63,798 bases of DNA, from contig JANXXE010000063.1 in the NCBI GenBank assembly GCA_025350815.1, positions 1-63,798 on the forward strand. Direction: 5' to 3'. The position numbers were made by a program, and so were the translations under genes. Position 1 is the stretch's first letter. Every line of letters starts with the position of its first letter. This stretch comes from Myxococcales bacterium (GTDB lineage Bacteria > Myxococcota_A > Polyangia > Fen-1088). Shown here in pieces: positions 17,876-25,485 of the stretch. The notes under the pieces are model-generated. The model saw only the letters and a list, made by a program, of their open reading frames with translations. It was not told where the DNA came from and searched no databases.

Positions 17876-19429
17876 CTACTTGTTCGCCGTCGCCGTTCGG
17901 CGGACGTAATAGTGAATGCCGCTGCGCGGGCTCTCCAGACGAACGGCGATTGCGCGATCGCCCGTGCCGGGCCGGTCAGCTTGCCCATGAAAGCGGCCGT
18001 GCGCGTCGATGGCCAGGGGTTTGCCGTTGATGGCCGCGGTGGACCCTTCGAGGGCAATCCCAGCGACTTCGATCGAGGCCTCCGCGGGGAACGCGCCTTC
18101 CGCCGGCGATTGAAGCTGCGCCGTGGCCGCGGCGTTGTCGAAGCGCACGACCAACGGCGTTTGTGCCGATGTGGTCTTGCCGTCAGGCGTGCTGAACCAC
18201 CAGCGGTGGCTGCCTTCGGCGATCGCGCCCGAGGGCAGGGTGTGCCGTGGGCCGGGCGTGGCAAAGACGCGTTCCTTGCCATCGGTCTCAAGGTGCAGGA
18301 CGCAGTCGGTGGTTCCTGCCGCCCGCGGCCAGACGAAGGTCAAGGTGGGCAGGCGGTTCTGGTACAGCACGGTGTACTTGCGCCCGTCGGCGTCGATGGT
18401 GTTCCGCGGTGGTGTGCGTGGGATGGCTGCGGTGCCAGCATCCGATTTCAGCATCAAGGTGCCGCCGGCCGTTGCGCCATGCCCGTCGCCGCAGGCCACG
18501 CGGTACCGGTGGCGCCCGGGTTTGAGCACGACGACAGCGTTTGTCTTGCCCGTCGAACGCTGGGCCGGCCGCCGGAAGGATCCCGTTGGTCCCGCTGTCT
18601 CGACGATGCCCCCGGTCGCCGCGCACACTTGCTCGAAGGTGATGCGCACCGCCACGGGGCCATGTGGCTCGTGGATCACGGCTGTCTCGCCCGCGGGAAC
18701 GGTCACATCGACGGGCGGCGCGGGATGTTCGATGCTCGCGCGGATCTGGTTGGGCTCCAGGATCACAGTCTGCGCGGCAGGTGGGGCGGCTTCTGCGCGG
18801 CGGGCATCCGGGGCCGCTGCCGCGCCGGCGTCCGGACCGGCCAGGCGCTCGGCCGCGCCAACGTCCACCTTGTAGCGTTCGACGCGCGCGCCACCGATCG
18901 CGATTTCCAGGCCTTCACCTGCGCCCCACGCTGTCTGGTCGGTCGCATCCAGCAGCGTCGCGCGGCCCACCAGCACGTCATAGCGTGTGGCCTGGGTAGA
19001 CGCGCGCAGTCGGACGCGCGTTCCCGGTTCAAGTCGCGCGAAGCCCAGCGTGGTCGATAGATAGAAGAAGCCAGCGCCGTCGCGTTCGACCTCGATCTCG
19101 GCTTCGCCGAACTCGGCGCTCAGCGCAGCCTCGTTTCCTTTTTGTCCGGCCAGCAGTCGCACAAGAGCGCGCTCACCCAGGCGCAACACGCTGCCGGTCG
19201 CGAATTTCACACGCGCGCGCGAGGCGTCGCCCGTTCGCACCGCGTCCCCGAGCGAGAACGCGATACCGACGGGGACCGGCAGATAGGATCCGCCATGTCC
19301 CCGTTCAACGCTGCCGACGGCCTCGATTAGGGTCGCCAGCGGCGGCGCGCCCGGCCCGCGCCGACAGCCGAGGCCCGCCACGAGGCCAAGGGCGATGATG
19401 GGGTGCAACCAGGATCGCCATGGCCTCAC
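17876..19429 (-). CDS. FecR-domain lipoprotein
   Basis: A 517-residue protein with a lipobox (LVAGLGC, Cys about residue 22), so anchored to a membrane from outside. Residues about 30-145 match the FecR domain (ATLIEAVGSVERG, GIAFSLGDAVRTGDASRARV, LRLGERALVRLL). After an Ala/Pro-rich linker there are repeated beta-sandwich-like stretches (RRRVACGDG-like and FVWPRAAGTTDCVLHLE). FecR domains act in cell-surface signalling or in peptidoglycan-associated complexes; in Myxococcota such lipoproteins often pair with OmpA or PEGA proteins. It ends 16 bp from the convergent DUF4242 gene and overlaps the start of its own upstream neighbour by 4 bp, forming an operon with the two genes to its right. Confidence 0.75.
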   Translation of the reverse strand: MRPWRSWLHPIIALGLVAGLGCRRGPGAPPLATLIEAVGSVERGHGGSYLPVPVGIAFSLGDAVRTGDASRARVKFATGSVLRLGERALVRLLAGQKGNEAALSAEFGEAEIEVERDGAGFFYLSTTLGFARLEPGTRVRLRASTQATRYDVLVGRATLLDATDQTAWGAGEGLEIAIGGARVERYKVDVGAAERLAGPDAGAAAAPDARRAEAAPPAAQTVILEPNQIRASIEHPAPPVDVTVPAGETAVIHEPHGPVAVRITFEQVCAATGGIVETAGPTGSFRRPAQRSTGKTNAVVVLKPGRHRYRVACGDGHGATAGGTLMLKSDAGTAAIPRTPPRNTIDADGRKYTVLYQNRLPTLTFVWPRAAGTTDCVLHLETDGKERVFATPGPRHTLPSGAIAEGSHRWWFSTPDGKTTSAQTPLVVRFDNAAATAQLQSPAEGAFPAEASIEVAGIALEGSTAAINGKPLAIDAHGRFHGQADRPGTGDRAIAVRLESPRSGIHYYVRRTATANK

Positions 19430-20700
19430 TGTGCTCTCCGCAGATCGGCATTGAGAACGGTGACGCCGTTTTCCTCGACGCGCACGACGCGCGTCTGCGA
19501 CGCATAGCCCGGCGCTTCGAGGGTCACGTTGTACGGGCCGGGGGGAACTTCAATCTCGAAGGCGCCGTCCTTGCTGCGGATCTCGCGAACCTCCCCCGCC
19601 GAGATCACGTCGGGCCGCGCGGGTGACACCCGCACAGTCGCGTCGATGGGTCTGCCGGTGAAGGAACGGACGCTGCCGCGAATCTGACCGGACGGGGCCT
19701 TTGGCGCGGGCGCCTCGACAGCGTCCGCCGGCATCGGCGGGGCGACGACGGGCACGGGTGCGGCCGGGCGGGGCGCCTGTCCGCCGAACCAGGTCACGAA
19801 ACCGAAGGTGATGGCAAACGACGGCGGTACAGGAACCAGCGGTCCGTCGATCGCCGTCGACGGGCGTGCGCTGGGACTTACGGTCACGGAGGCCTCAAGC
19901 GCGGCGTGGCGGCGCAGGCCATAGCGCAGGCCACCACCGAGCAGCATCGGCGAACTTCCCGGCGACGGCGCGCCTGCGCCCAGCAGGACGTCCCACGTCC
20001 ATTCGGCAAATAGCTGCAAATCCCCCCGCCGGTACAACGCCCCCAATCCCAGCAGCGCGGCGTCGAAGGCACTGAGCCCCAGGGCCAGTCGATCAGCCCG
20101 GCTCAGCGTTGCCGCGTCGGGTGCGGACTTCGCGCTGCGATCCAGGCGGTACCCGGCGTTCGCGGTCAAAACCCACGGCGACTGGTCAGGCGCGAAGCTG
20201 ACGAGGCCAAGAATTTCCGGTGTCACGGCGGATGTTGTGATGGACGGTGCGTGCTGCCCGGGCAGCCACAACGAGGCCCGCGCGCCGATGCTGGTGCCCG
20301 CGCCGACCGCGTGGTCAGCCCGTGCGAACACGCGCGGATCCCCGGTCCAGCCATCGTCGTCGGGGACGCCCGGGGCACTGTGTCGGTCGTAGCGGCCATC
20401 GAGGCGCAGTCCAAGGCCCAGCCACGGCCGAAGGGCGCTTTCGATCGCCAGAGCACCCTTCACCCGGTGGTGGCCATCCCCCATTCCGAGGACCGATTCG
20501 GTGTGGCCGTAGCCGCTGCCCAAAGTCAGCGTGAACGGCTCGCTCGGGCGCGGGCCGCTGGGCGTCACCATCGCAACAGCGGAGAGGGATGCCGTCGGCA
20601 CGCCGGCCAGCGGATCTTTGTCCTGGGCGTCTGCGGTGCCGTCGGTGCCGAGCACGACCAGAAAAAGGAAGCCACCGACGGCCCCGACGCGATCATTCAT
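19426..20700 (-). CDS. Outer-membrane beta-barrel-like protein with C-terminal PEGA/carboxypeptidase-like domain
   Basis: A 424-residue exported protein. The ATG at 20700 overlaps the kinase stop (ATGA). A signal peptide (VGGFLFLVVLGTDGTADAQ) precedes alternating beta-strand sequence with many Gly and aromatic residues (about residues 50-300), suggesting a barrel or a secreted beta-rich protein. After a Pro-rich spacer, the last 90 residues form a carboxypeptidase-regulatory-like beta-sandwich (GSVRSFTGRPIDATVRV, PGPYNVTLEAPGYASQT). Such domains often sit in the envelope. Together with the FecR lipoprotein and the Ser/Thr kinase it forms a three-gene coupled unit that may sense or build an envelope structure. 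Confidence 0.6.
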   Translation of the reverse strand: MNDRVGAVGGFLFLVVLGTDGTADAQDKDPLAGVPTASLSAVAMVTPSGPRPSEPFTLTLGSGYGHTESVLGMGDGHHRVKGALAIESALRPWLGLGLRLDGRYDRHSAPGVPDDDGWTGDPRVFARADHAVGAGTSIGARASLWLPGQHAPSITTSAVTPEILGLVSFAPDQSPWVLTANAGYRLDRSAKSAPDAATLSRADRLALGLSAFDAALLGLGALYRRGDLQLFAEWTWDVLLGAGAPSPGSSPMLLGGGLRYGLRRHAALEASVTVSPSARPSTAIDGPLVPVPPSFAITFGFVTWFGGQAPRPAAPVPVVAPPMPADAVEAPAPKAPSGQIRGSVRSFTGRPIDATVRVSPARPDVISAGEVREIRSKDGAFEIEVPPGPYNVTLEAPGYASQTRVVRVEENGVTVLNADLRRAQ

Positions 20701-22442
20701 GGGCGCAAGTTGAAGCCTACACGACCGACGGTCAAGGGGATGCGGAAAGCGACCGGCCCGCGCTGGGGGGCAAAGCGCGTCGACGCGGCGACGCGGGCCA
20801 CGCATTCACCAAACTTGGTGTTGGCTGCCTCGGAGGGGAAAATCTCGGCGGCCGTCACGTGACCGTCGGTCCCAGTGCGAAAGCGAATCGACAGCTGCAT
20901 CTTTCGAATGTCGTCGTTGGGGTACTGGGCGAGACAGCGCGAGATCTCGGGCTTGCGCCGCGCGAATGCGGCCGAGAACCCCTGGTCAGTCGTATTCTGA
21001 ACGCGGGCACCGCGGGTTGTTCGCGGGGTCCCTCCCTTGTGGGGCCGGGGCGTGTTGGCGGCAGACGGAATGGGCGCGTCCGCCAGCGGCACGATCTCGG
21101 GAGCCAGAGGCGGCGCGTGCGGTGTAGTGCCACCCGGGGGCTCCAGGGCCACCTCGCCCGACTGTCGCAGCAGCACGACAGAATTGCTGGCCGCCGCCGT
21201 CGGTGCAGACGTCAAATCATCCTTGCCTTCCCGCCCGGCGAGCCACACCGCCACGACTGCCACCACGGCCCCGGCCGCTGCGCCGATGGCCCGCCGGTGC
21301 GTTCGGGGTGGCGGCGGAAAAGTCAGCTGTTTGGTTTCACTGTGGTCCATCCCGGGTGCGCGTGCCGCGATGGTGGGAAGGTCCGACAGATCGACTTCCG
21401 CAGGCGCGGCCACCGTTATCGGGATCTCGGTCGCCGTGGTGACGGCAGCTCGCGCGGCGGCACCTTCGGCGTCCATGCGCCACGGTTCGATCTTGGGGCC
21501 GAAGGTCAGCTCCATCCATTCGCCGAGCAGGGCCGACGAGGTGACCAATCCGGAATCGCCGACGAAGGCTTCGAGGGCCACCTGCAGATCGCGCGCGGTC
21601 GCGTAGCGATCCTCGGGTTCGGCGCGAAGGGCCTTCATGACGATGGCTTCCAGTGCGGGTGAATAACCCGGCACGCGCGACGACGGTGGGGGGACGATCG
21701 CGTCGGTGACCAGACGGATCGTCTCGACCTCGCTGTCGGACTTGAACAGGCGCGTGTGCGTCGTCAGTTCGTAAAGGACGATGCCCATTGAAAACACGTC
21801 GCTGCGCCGATCAAGCGGCAGCGATCGGCACTGCTGTGGCGACATGTACGCAAGCTTGCCCTTGAGCCGGCCGGTGCCGGTCAGCTCGCTGACGCTGGTG
21901 GCTTTGGCGATGCCGAAATCGACCAGTTTGACCCCGCCTTCGAAGGTGACGACGACGTTGGACAGGGACACATCCCGGTGCACGATGCCGAGGGGTTTTC
22001 CGTCGGGTCCGCGCTTTTCGTGCGCGGCGTGCAGGCCCGCCGCGACGCCGATGCAGATCGTCAGCGCGTGTTCCAGCGGCAGGCGCTGCTTCCACTTCAT
22101 CAGCTGCCGGAAGATGTAGCGCGTGTCCTCGCCGTGCAGGTACTCCATCGTGAAGAAGTACGTGCCGTCTGCCTGATCGATGTCATAGACGTTGGCGACG
22201 TTCGGGTGATCCAGCGTGGCCGCCAGTCGCGCCTCGTTGAGAAACAGGCGGACGAAACTTTCTTCCCGCGCGAGGTGCGGCAGGATGCGCTTCATGACGA
22301 CGTACTTTTCGAAGCCGCCGAAGCTGGTGGCCTTGGCGAGGTAGATCTCCGCCATCCCCCCGGTCGCCAACTTCCCGACCACCTGGTACTTACCCACCTG
22401 CCGACCCGGCGCAAGCGGGTCGGCGAAGGTCAGAGACGCCAC
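20697..22442 (-). CDS. Hanks-type Ser/Thr protein kinase with TonB-like C-terminal tail
   Basis: A 581-residue kinase. The N-lobe has GKLATGGMAEIYLA (glycine loop) and VVMKRIL (ATP lysine). The catalytic loop is HRDVSLSN, with Ser replacing the usual Lys, and DFGIAKA follows, so catalytic Asp is kept but the loop Lys is not, as in some myxobacterial kinases. A single membrane segment (about residues 395-415, GAAAGAVVAVVAVWLAG) separates it from an extracytoplasmic tail whose last about 100 residues (RRKPEISRCLAQYPN, MQLSIRFRTGTDGHV) look like the AgmX/TonB-type C-terminal domain of gliding/envelope proteins. It overlaps the beta-rich protein gene and starts 97 bp after the acyltransferase gene, which may still be the same transcript. 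Confidence 0.85.
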   Translation of the reverse strand: MASLTFADPLAPGRQVGKYQVVGKLATGGMAEIYLAKATSFGGFEKYVVMKRILPHLAREESFVRLFLNEARLAATLDHPNVANVYDIDQADGTYFFTMEYLHGEDTRYIFRQLMKWKQRLPLEHALTICIGVAAGLHAAHEKRGPDGKPLGIVHRDVSLSNVVVTFEGGVKLVDFGIAKATSVSELTGTGRLKGKLAYMSPQQCRSLPLDRRSDVFSMGIVLYELTTHTRLFKSDSEVETIRLVTDAIVPPPSSRVPGYSPALEAIVMKALRAEPEDRYATARDLQVALEAFVGDSGLVTSSALLGEWMELTFGPKIEPWRMDAEGAAARAAVTTATEIPITVAAPAEVDLSDLPTIAARAPGMDHSETKQLTFPPPPRTHRRAIGAAAGAVVAVVAVWLAGREGKDDLTSAPTAAASNSVVLLRQSGEVALEPPGGTTPHAPPLAPEIVPLADAPIPSAANTPRPHKGGTPRTTRGARVQNTTDQGFSAAFARRKPEISRCLAQYPNDDIRKMQLSIRFRTGTDGHVTAAEIFPSEAANTKFGECVARVAASTRFAPQRGPVAFRIPLTVGRVGFNLRP

Positions 22443-22539
22443 AGCGTGAGTTTAACGCCGGACGGCTTCCAGCGCGAACGACCAAAACGCCCGCCCCGAC
22501 TGTGCGGCGAGGTGCGACCTGTGCGCCCGCGTCCGTCGG

Positions 22540-23697
22540 TCAGGTTGGGGCAAAGAAGCGCTTTAGCGCCAGCACGCGCTTTTCGATCAGGTGCCATGAC
22601 ACCGTGGCCAGGCCGAAGCTGACGGCCGTCATCGTCGCGAAATAGACCAGCATGTGCAGCGTGTGGCGCCCGTCGTCCGTGGCCGGCACCAGGCGCCCCA
22701 GCAGCTGTCCGGTCACCCAAATGTGCAGCGGCAGGTGGAAAATGTAGATGGCGTAGCTGACCTTTCCGAAGGCCCGAAAGGGGGCGAAGGACAGCGCGCG
22801 CGCCAGTCGGCCGCCGGGGCCTGATTGAATGGCCACGGTCAGTACCACGAGCGCGAAGAGCAATCCCATCAGGGTCAGTCCCACCGTCTGCGTCAGTACG
22901 TTGAGGCGGGGCAGTCCCCGGCTTGCCGCGGCGACAATCGCCAGTGAGGTCAGAACCCCCAGCGTGGCCTGGCCCAGTCGGGGTCCAAGCCACGCCACCG
23001 CCCGCGGCTGGCGCAGTGCCAGCGCGCCCAGGGCGCCCAGGGCCAATGCATCCATGCGGCAGAACGTGGCCACGTACACGACGTCGGCGTGTTCACCGGT
23101 CACGCGCAGGGCAATGCGCGCCAACAGCGCGGCGCTTGCGATGGCGATGCACAGGAACGCAAGCCCCCGGTCGCCCAGGCGTCGCACCACGGGTGGCCAC
23201 GCCAGATAGAATTGTTCCTCGACAGCCAACGACCAGCAGTGGCCGAGACCCCCGACGGCTGTGCTCGCGGCGCCCAAGAATGTCCAGTTCGACAGATACA
23301 GCCAGTACCAGGCCTGGCGGCGCATCTCGATCGCCGGCGCGATGGCAGCGGCAGGGGCCAGAACGAAAGCGCCGATCAGCAAAAGGTAATAGAGCGGAAA
23401 GATGCGCAGCACGCGCCGCATGTAGAAGGTGCGTAGGTAAGTGGCGCGTCGGCGGCTGTCCATGAGGATCCCGGTGATGAGGAAGCCCGACAGGACGAAG
23501 AACAGGTGCACCCCGGACCACCCCAGTTCGAACGCGGCGTCGAGTGCCTTGCCCACCAGCGACGTGCTTGTGCCGTCGAGGTGAAACTGGTGGGCCAGCA
23601 CCAGCAAGATGGCGATGCCCCGCACGCCGTCGAGAGCCGCAATGCGCGCCGGGGCCAGCACGTGATCGTGTTCAGGATCGCTCGACCGCGCAGGCAT
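22540..23697 (-). CDS. Acyltransferase-3 (OafA/YrhL-like) membrane protein
   Basis: A 385-residue polytopic membrane enzyme of the acyltransferase-3 family. It has the N-terminal LDGVRGIAILLVLAHQF segment (with the essential His), the WSGVHLFFVLSGFLITGIL segment with an Arg/Ser-Gly-Phe motif, and later RVLRIFPLYYLLL, LSNWTFLG and WSLAVEEQFYLAWP. About ten helices are expected. Members transfer acyl groups from a donor to sugars or lipids at the membrane. It is the last gene of the operon that carries the amino-acid:carrier-protein ligase, 9 bp after the hydrolase stop, so its donor may be a carrier-bound or CoA-bound product of that pathway. Confidence 0.9.
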   Translation of the reverse strand: MPARSSDPEHDHVLAPARIAALDGVRGIAILLVLAHQFHLDGTSTSLVGKALDAAFELGWSGVHLFFVLSGFLITGILMDSRRRATYLRTFYMRRVLRIFPLYYLLLIGAFVLAPAAAIAPAIEMRRQAWYWLYLSNWTFLGAASTAVGGLGHCWSLAVEEQFYLAWPPVVRRLGDRGLAFLCIAIASAALLARIALRVTGEHADVVYVATFCRMDALALGALGALALRQPRAVAWLGPRLGQATLGVLTSLAIVAAASRGLPRLNVLTQTVGLTLMGLLFALVVLTVAIQSGPGGRLARALSFAPFRAFGKVSYAIYIFHLPLHIWVTGQLLGRLVPATDDGRHTLHMLVYFATMTAVSFGLATVSWHLIEKRVLALKRFFAPT

Positions 23698-23706
23698 GGG
23701 GTGGGA

Positions 23707-25485
23707 TCAGGGGCGATCGACGACGTGCTTGGTCAAAAGTTCAGACAGCAGTTTTTGGGCCCACAAGGGTGTGAATGTGTGATCGGGCCCGTCGATGATC
23801 TCGACGGTGACGGAGTTGCTTTCGGGCAGACGCCGCAAACCCTCGCCTAGATGCGCGTGTAGATAGTCGAGCCCCGGGTCGTCCCGGCACAGTAGCAGGA
23901 CAGTCTGCACCCCGCAGGCGATGGTGGCGCGCATGGCCGTCAGTACCTCGTTCTCGGGTTCCAGACCCAGGGCCTGGCGCAGGGGCGACAGTTTGTCCTG
24001 CGCGTGAAACACGATCCGGCTGCCGACAAGATCGAGGGCACGGGGGATGTCCACGTCGCCGCGGGCAAGCTTCAACCAGCTTTCGGTCCGGAACAAAGAG
24101 CGCTTGTAATGTTGCGCGGCCTGAAAGGTTCGGCGTCGGACATCGATGGTGTCTCCTTCCTTCCAGAACAGCGTCTGCGGGTTGATGAGAACCGTGCGCT
24201 CCACGGCGGGGTCGGCCATCGCGGTGTGAAACGCCACATATGCGCCAGAGCAAAGTCCGACCAGGGTGACGCGCTTGACGCCAGCGCGGGCTTGTAAGAA
24301 CGCGATCGCCGCCCGGGCGTCGGGCACAGCCAGCATGGAATAGATTCGTCCACCGGTGGCCCCGCCGCCATCGCTGTCTCCGAGTGAGCCGAGATCGAGA
24401 CGCAGCGACGTGATCCCCCGGGTGGCCCACTGGCGTGTCAGGGGTACGTGCAGCCGGTTGGGTCCAACACTTCGAATGGCCCCTGCGTTCAGCAAGATCA
24501 CCGCTCGTTCCGCGTCTGCCGCTGGAGAGGCCGGTTCGGTCAGCATCCCTGACAGGAGACGCCCGCCAGCCTCGATGAAGACGGATTCTTCGCGCACGGT
24601 CACGCCTGCCGGGGCATCCGGTACGGGGACTGCGGCTGACGTGACCGTACTTGGCCGACCTGCGGTCCTGACAGCCAGTTCGTGGCTGTCGGCGAGCAGC
24701 CAGTCTCGGATGCGGTCGAGCGTTCCATCGGGAATTTCCGACCTGTGGGGATCCTGCATCAGGTCGCGATAGCCGGGGAGGGGTTCGTTTCTCACCTGCG
24801 CGCCCAGCGACTCGAGATGTTGCGGCAGGCGCGGCTCGTCTGGCATGTCGTCGCGCCCGATGATCAGCGCCGCCGCTGCGGGGCATTGCTTGATCTCCAG
24901 CAGATTCAGGGCACGCAGAGATTCCATCGTGGCGGCGGATAGCAAGAAGCCCGCGGCCTCCTCGTCGTTGTCACCGCGGACCGAAGCGGGCGGAAGGTTC
25001 GGCGTCTTCATCTCGCTTTCGGCCGTCAGACGAATCATCTTCATCTCGCGTAGAAAATTTCGTCCGGCAAGACAGGGCGCCCACAGCACCAGGGCGGAGA
25101 CGTCGCGTCTGCCGGTGGCGGCGATCATCGCCAGCGTCGCGCCCAGACGCAGCCCCACCAGGCTTACCGAGGCGACTTCGGACCGATTCATTAGCTCGTC
25201 GGCCGCCGTTCCTATGCTGTCCAACCACGCGCGGACCCGGTCGGGGTCGCGATCGTCGCCCGCTGAGTTGCCGGTGCCATGATAGTCGAAGCGCATGACC
25301 GGCAGACCCGCCTCGGCCAGTCGCATCGCCAGTGCCCGCAGGGTCCGATGGGTGCAGATGGCCTCGTAGCCGAACGGTGGACACAGAACCACCCCGGGGC
25401 CCCGGGCCGGCGCCCGCTCGGGTGGGTGGTACCAGCCGAACAGGGGTTCTTCGGGCCGACCGAACCAAACGGGCTGCATACTCAC
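23707..25485 (-). CDS. Tandem alpha/beta-hydrolase protein (exosortase-associated hydrolase-like)
   Basis: A 592-residue protein with two alpha/beta-hydrolase domains in a row. The first (about residues 1-230) has VVLCPPFGYE and MRFDYHGTGNSAG, but its nucleophile elbow reads GLRLG (Arg where Ser is expected), so it may be inactive. The second (about 290-590) has the elbow GLCSG, with Cys at the nucleophile place, and a late DHTFTPL His segment. These resemble the two hydrolases that often accompany exosortase-linked polysaccharide loci. A Cys nucleophile could cleave a thioester, which fits a carrier-protein pathway, but this is inference. The gene overlaps the GH2 gene by 4 bp and lies in the aminoacyl-carrier operon. 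Confidence 0.75.
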   Translation of the reverse strand: MSMQPVWFGRPEEPLFGWYHPPERAPARGPGVVLCPPFGYEAICTHRTLRALAMRLAEAGLPVMRFDYHGTGNSAGDDRDPDRVRAWLDSIGTAADELMNRSEVASVSLVGLRLGATLAMIAATGRRDVSALVLWAPCLAGRNFLREMKMIRLTAESEMKTPNLPPASVRGDNDEEAAGFLLSAATMESLRALNLLEIKQCPAAAALIIGRDDMPDEPRLPQHLESLGAQVRNEPLPGYRDLMQDPHRSEIPDGTLDRIRDWLLADSHELAVRTAGRPSTVTSAAVPVPDAPAGVTVREESVFIEAGGRLLSGMLTEPASPAADAERAVILLNAGAIRSVGPNRLHVPLTRQWATRGITSLRLDLGSLGDSDGGGATGGRIYSMLAVPDARAAIAFLQARAGVKRVTLVGLCSGAYVAFHTAMADPAVERTVLINPQTLFWKEGDTIDVRRRTFQAAQHYKRSLFRTESWLKLARGDVDIPRALDLVGSRIVFHAQDKLSPLRQALGLEPENEVLTAMRATIACGVQTVLLLCRDDPGLDYLHAHLGEGLRRLPESNSVTVEIIDGPDHTFTPLWAQKLLSELLTKHVVDRP

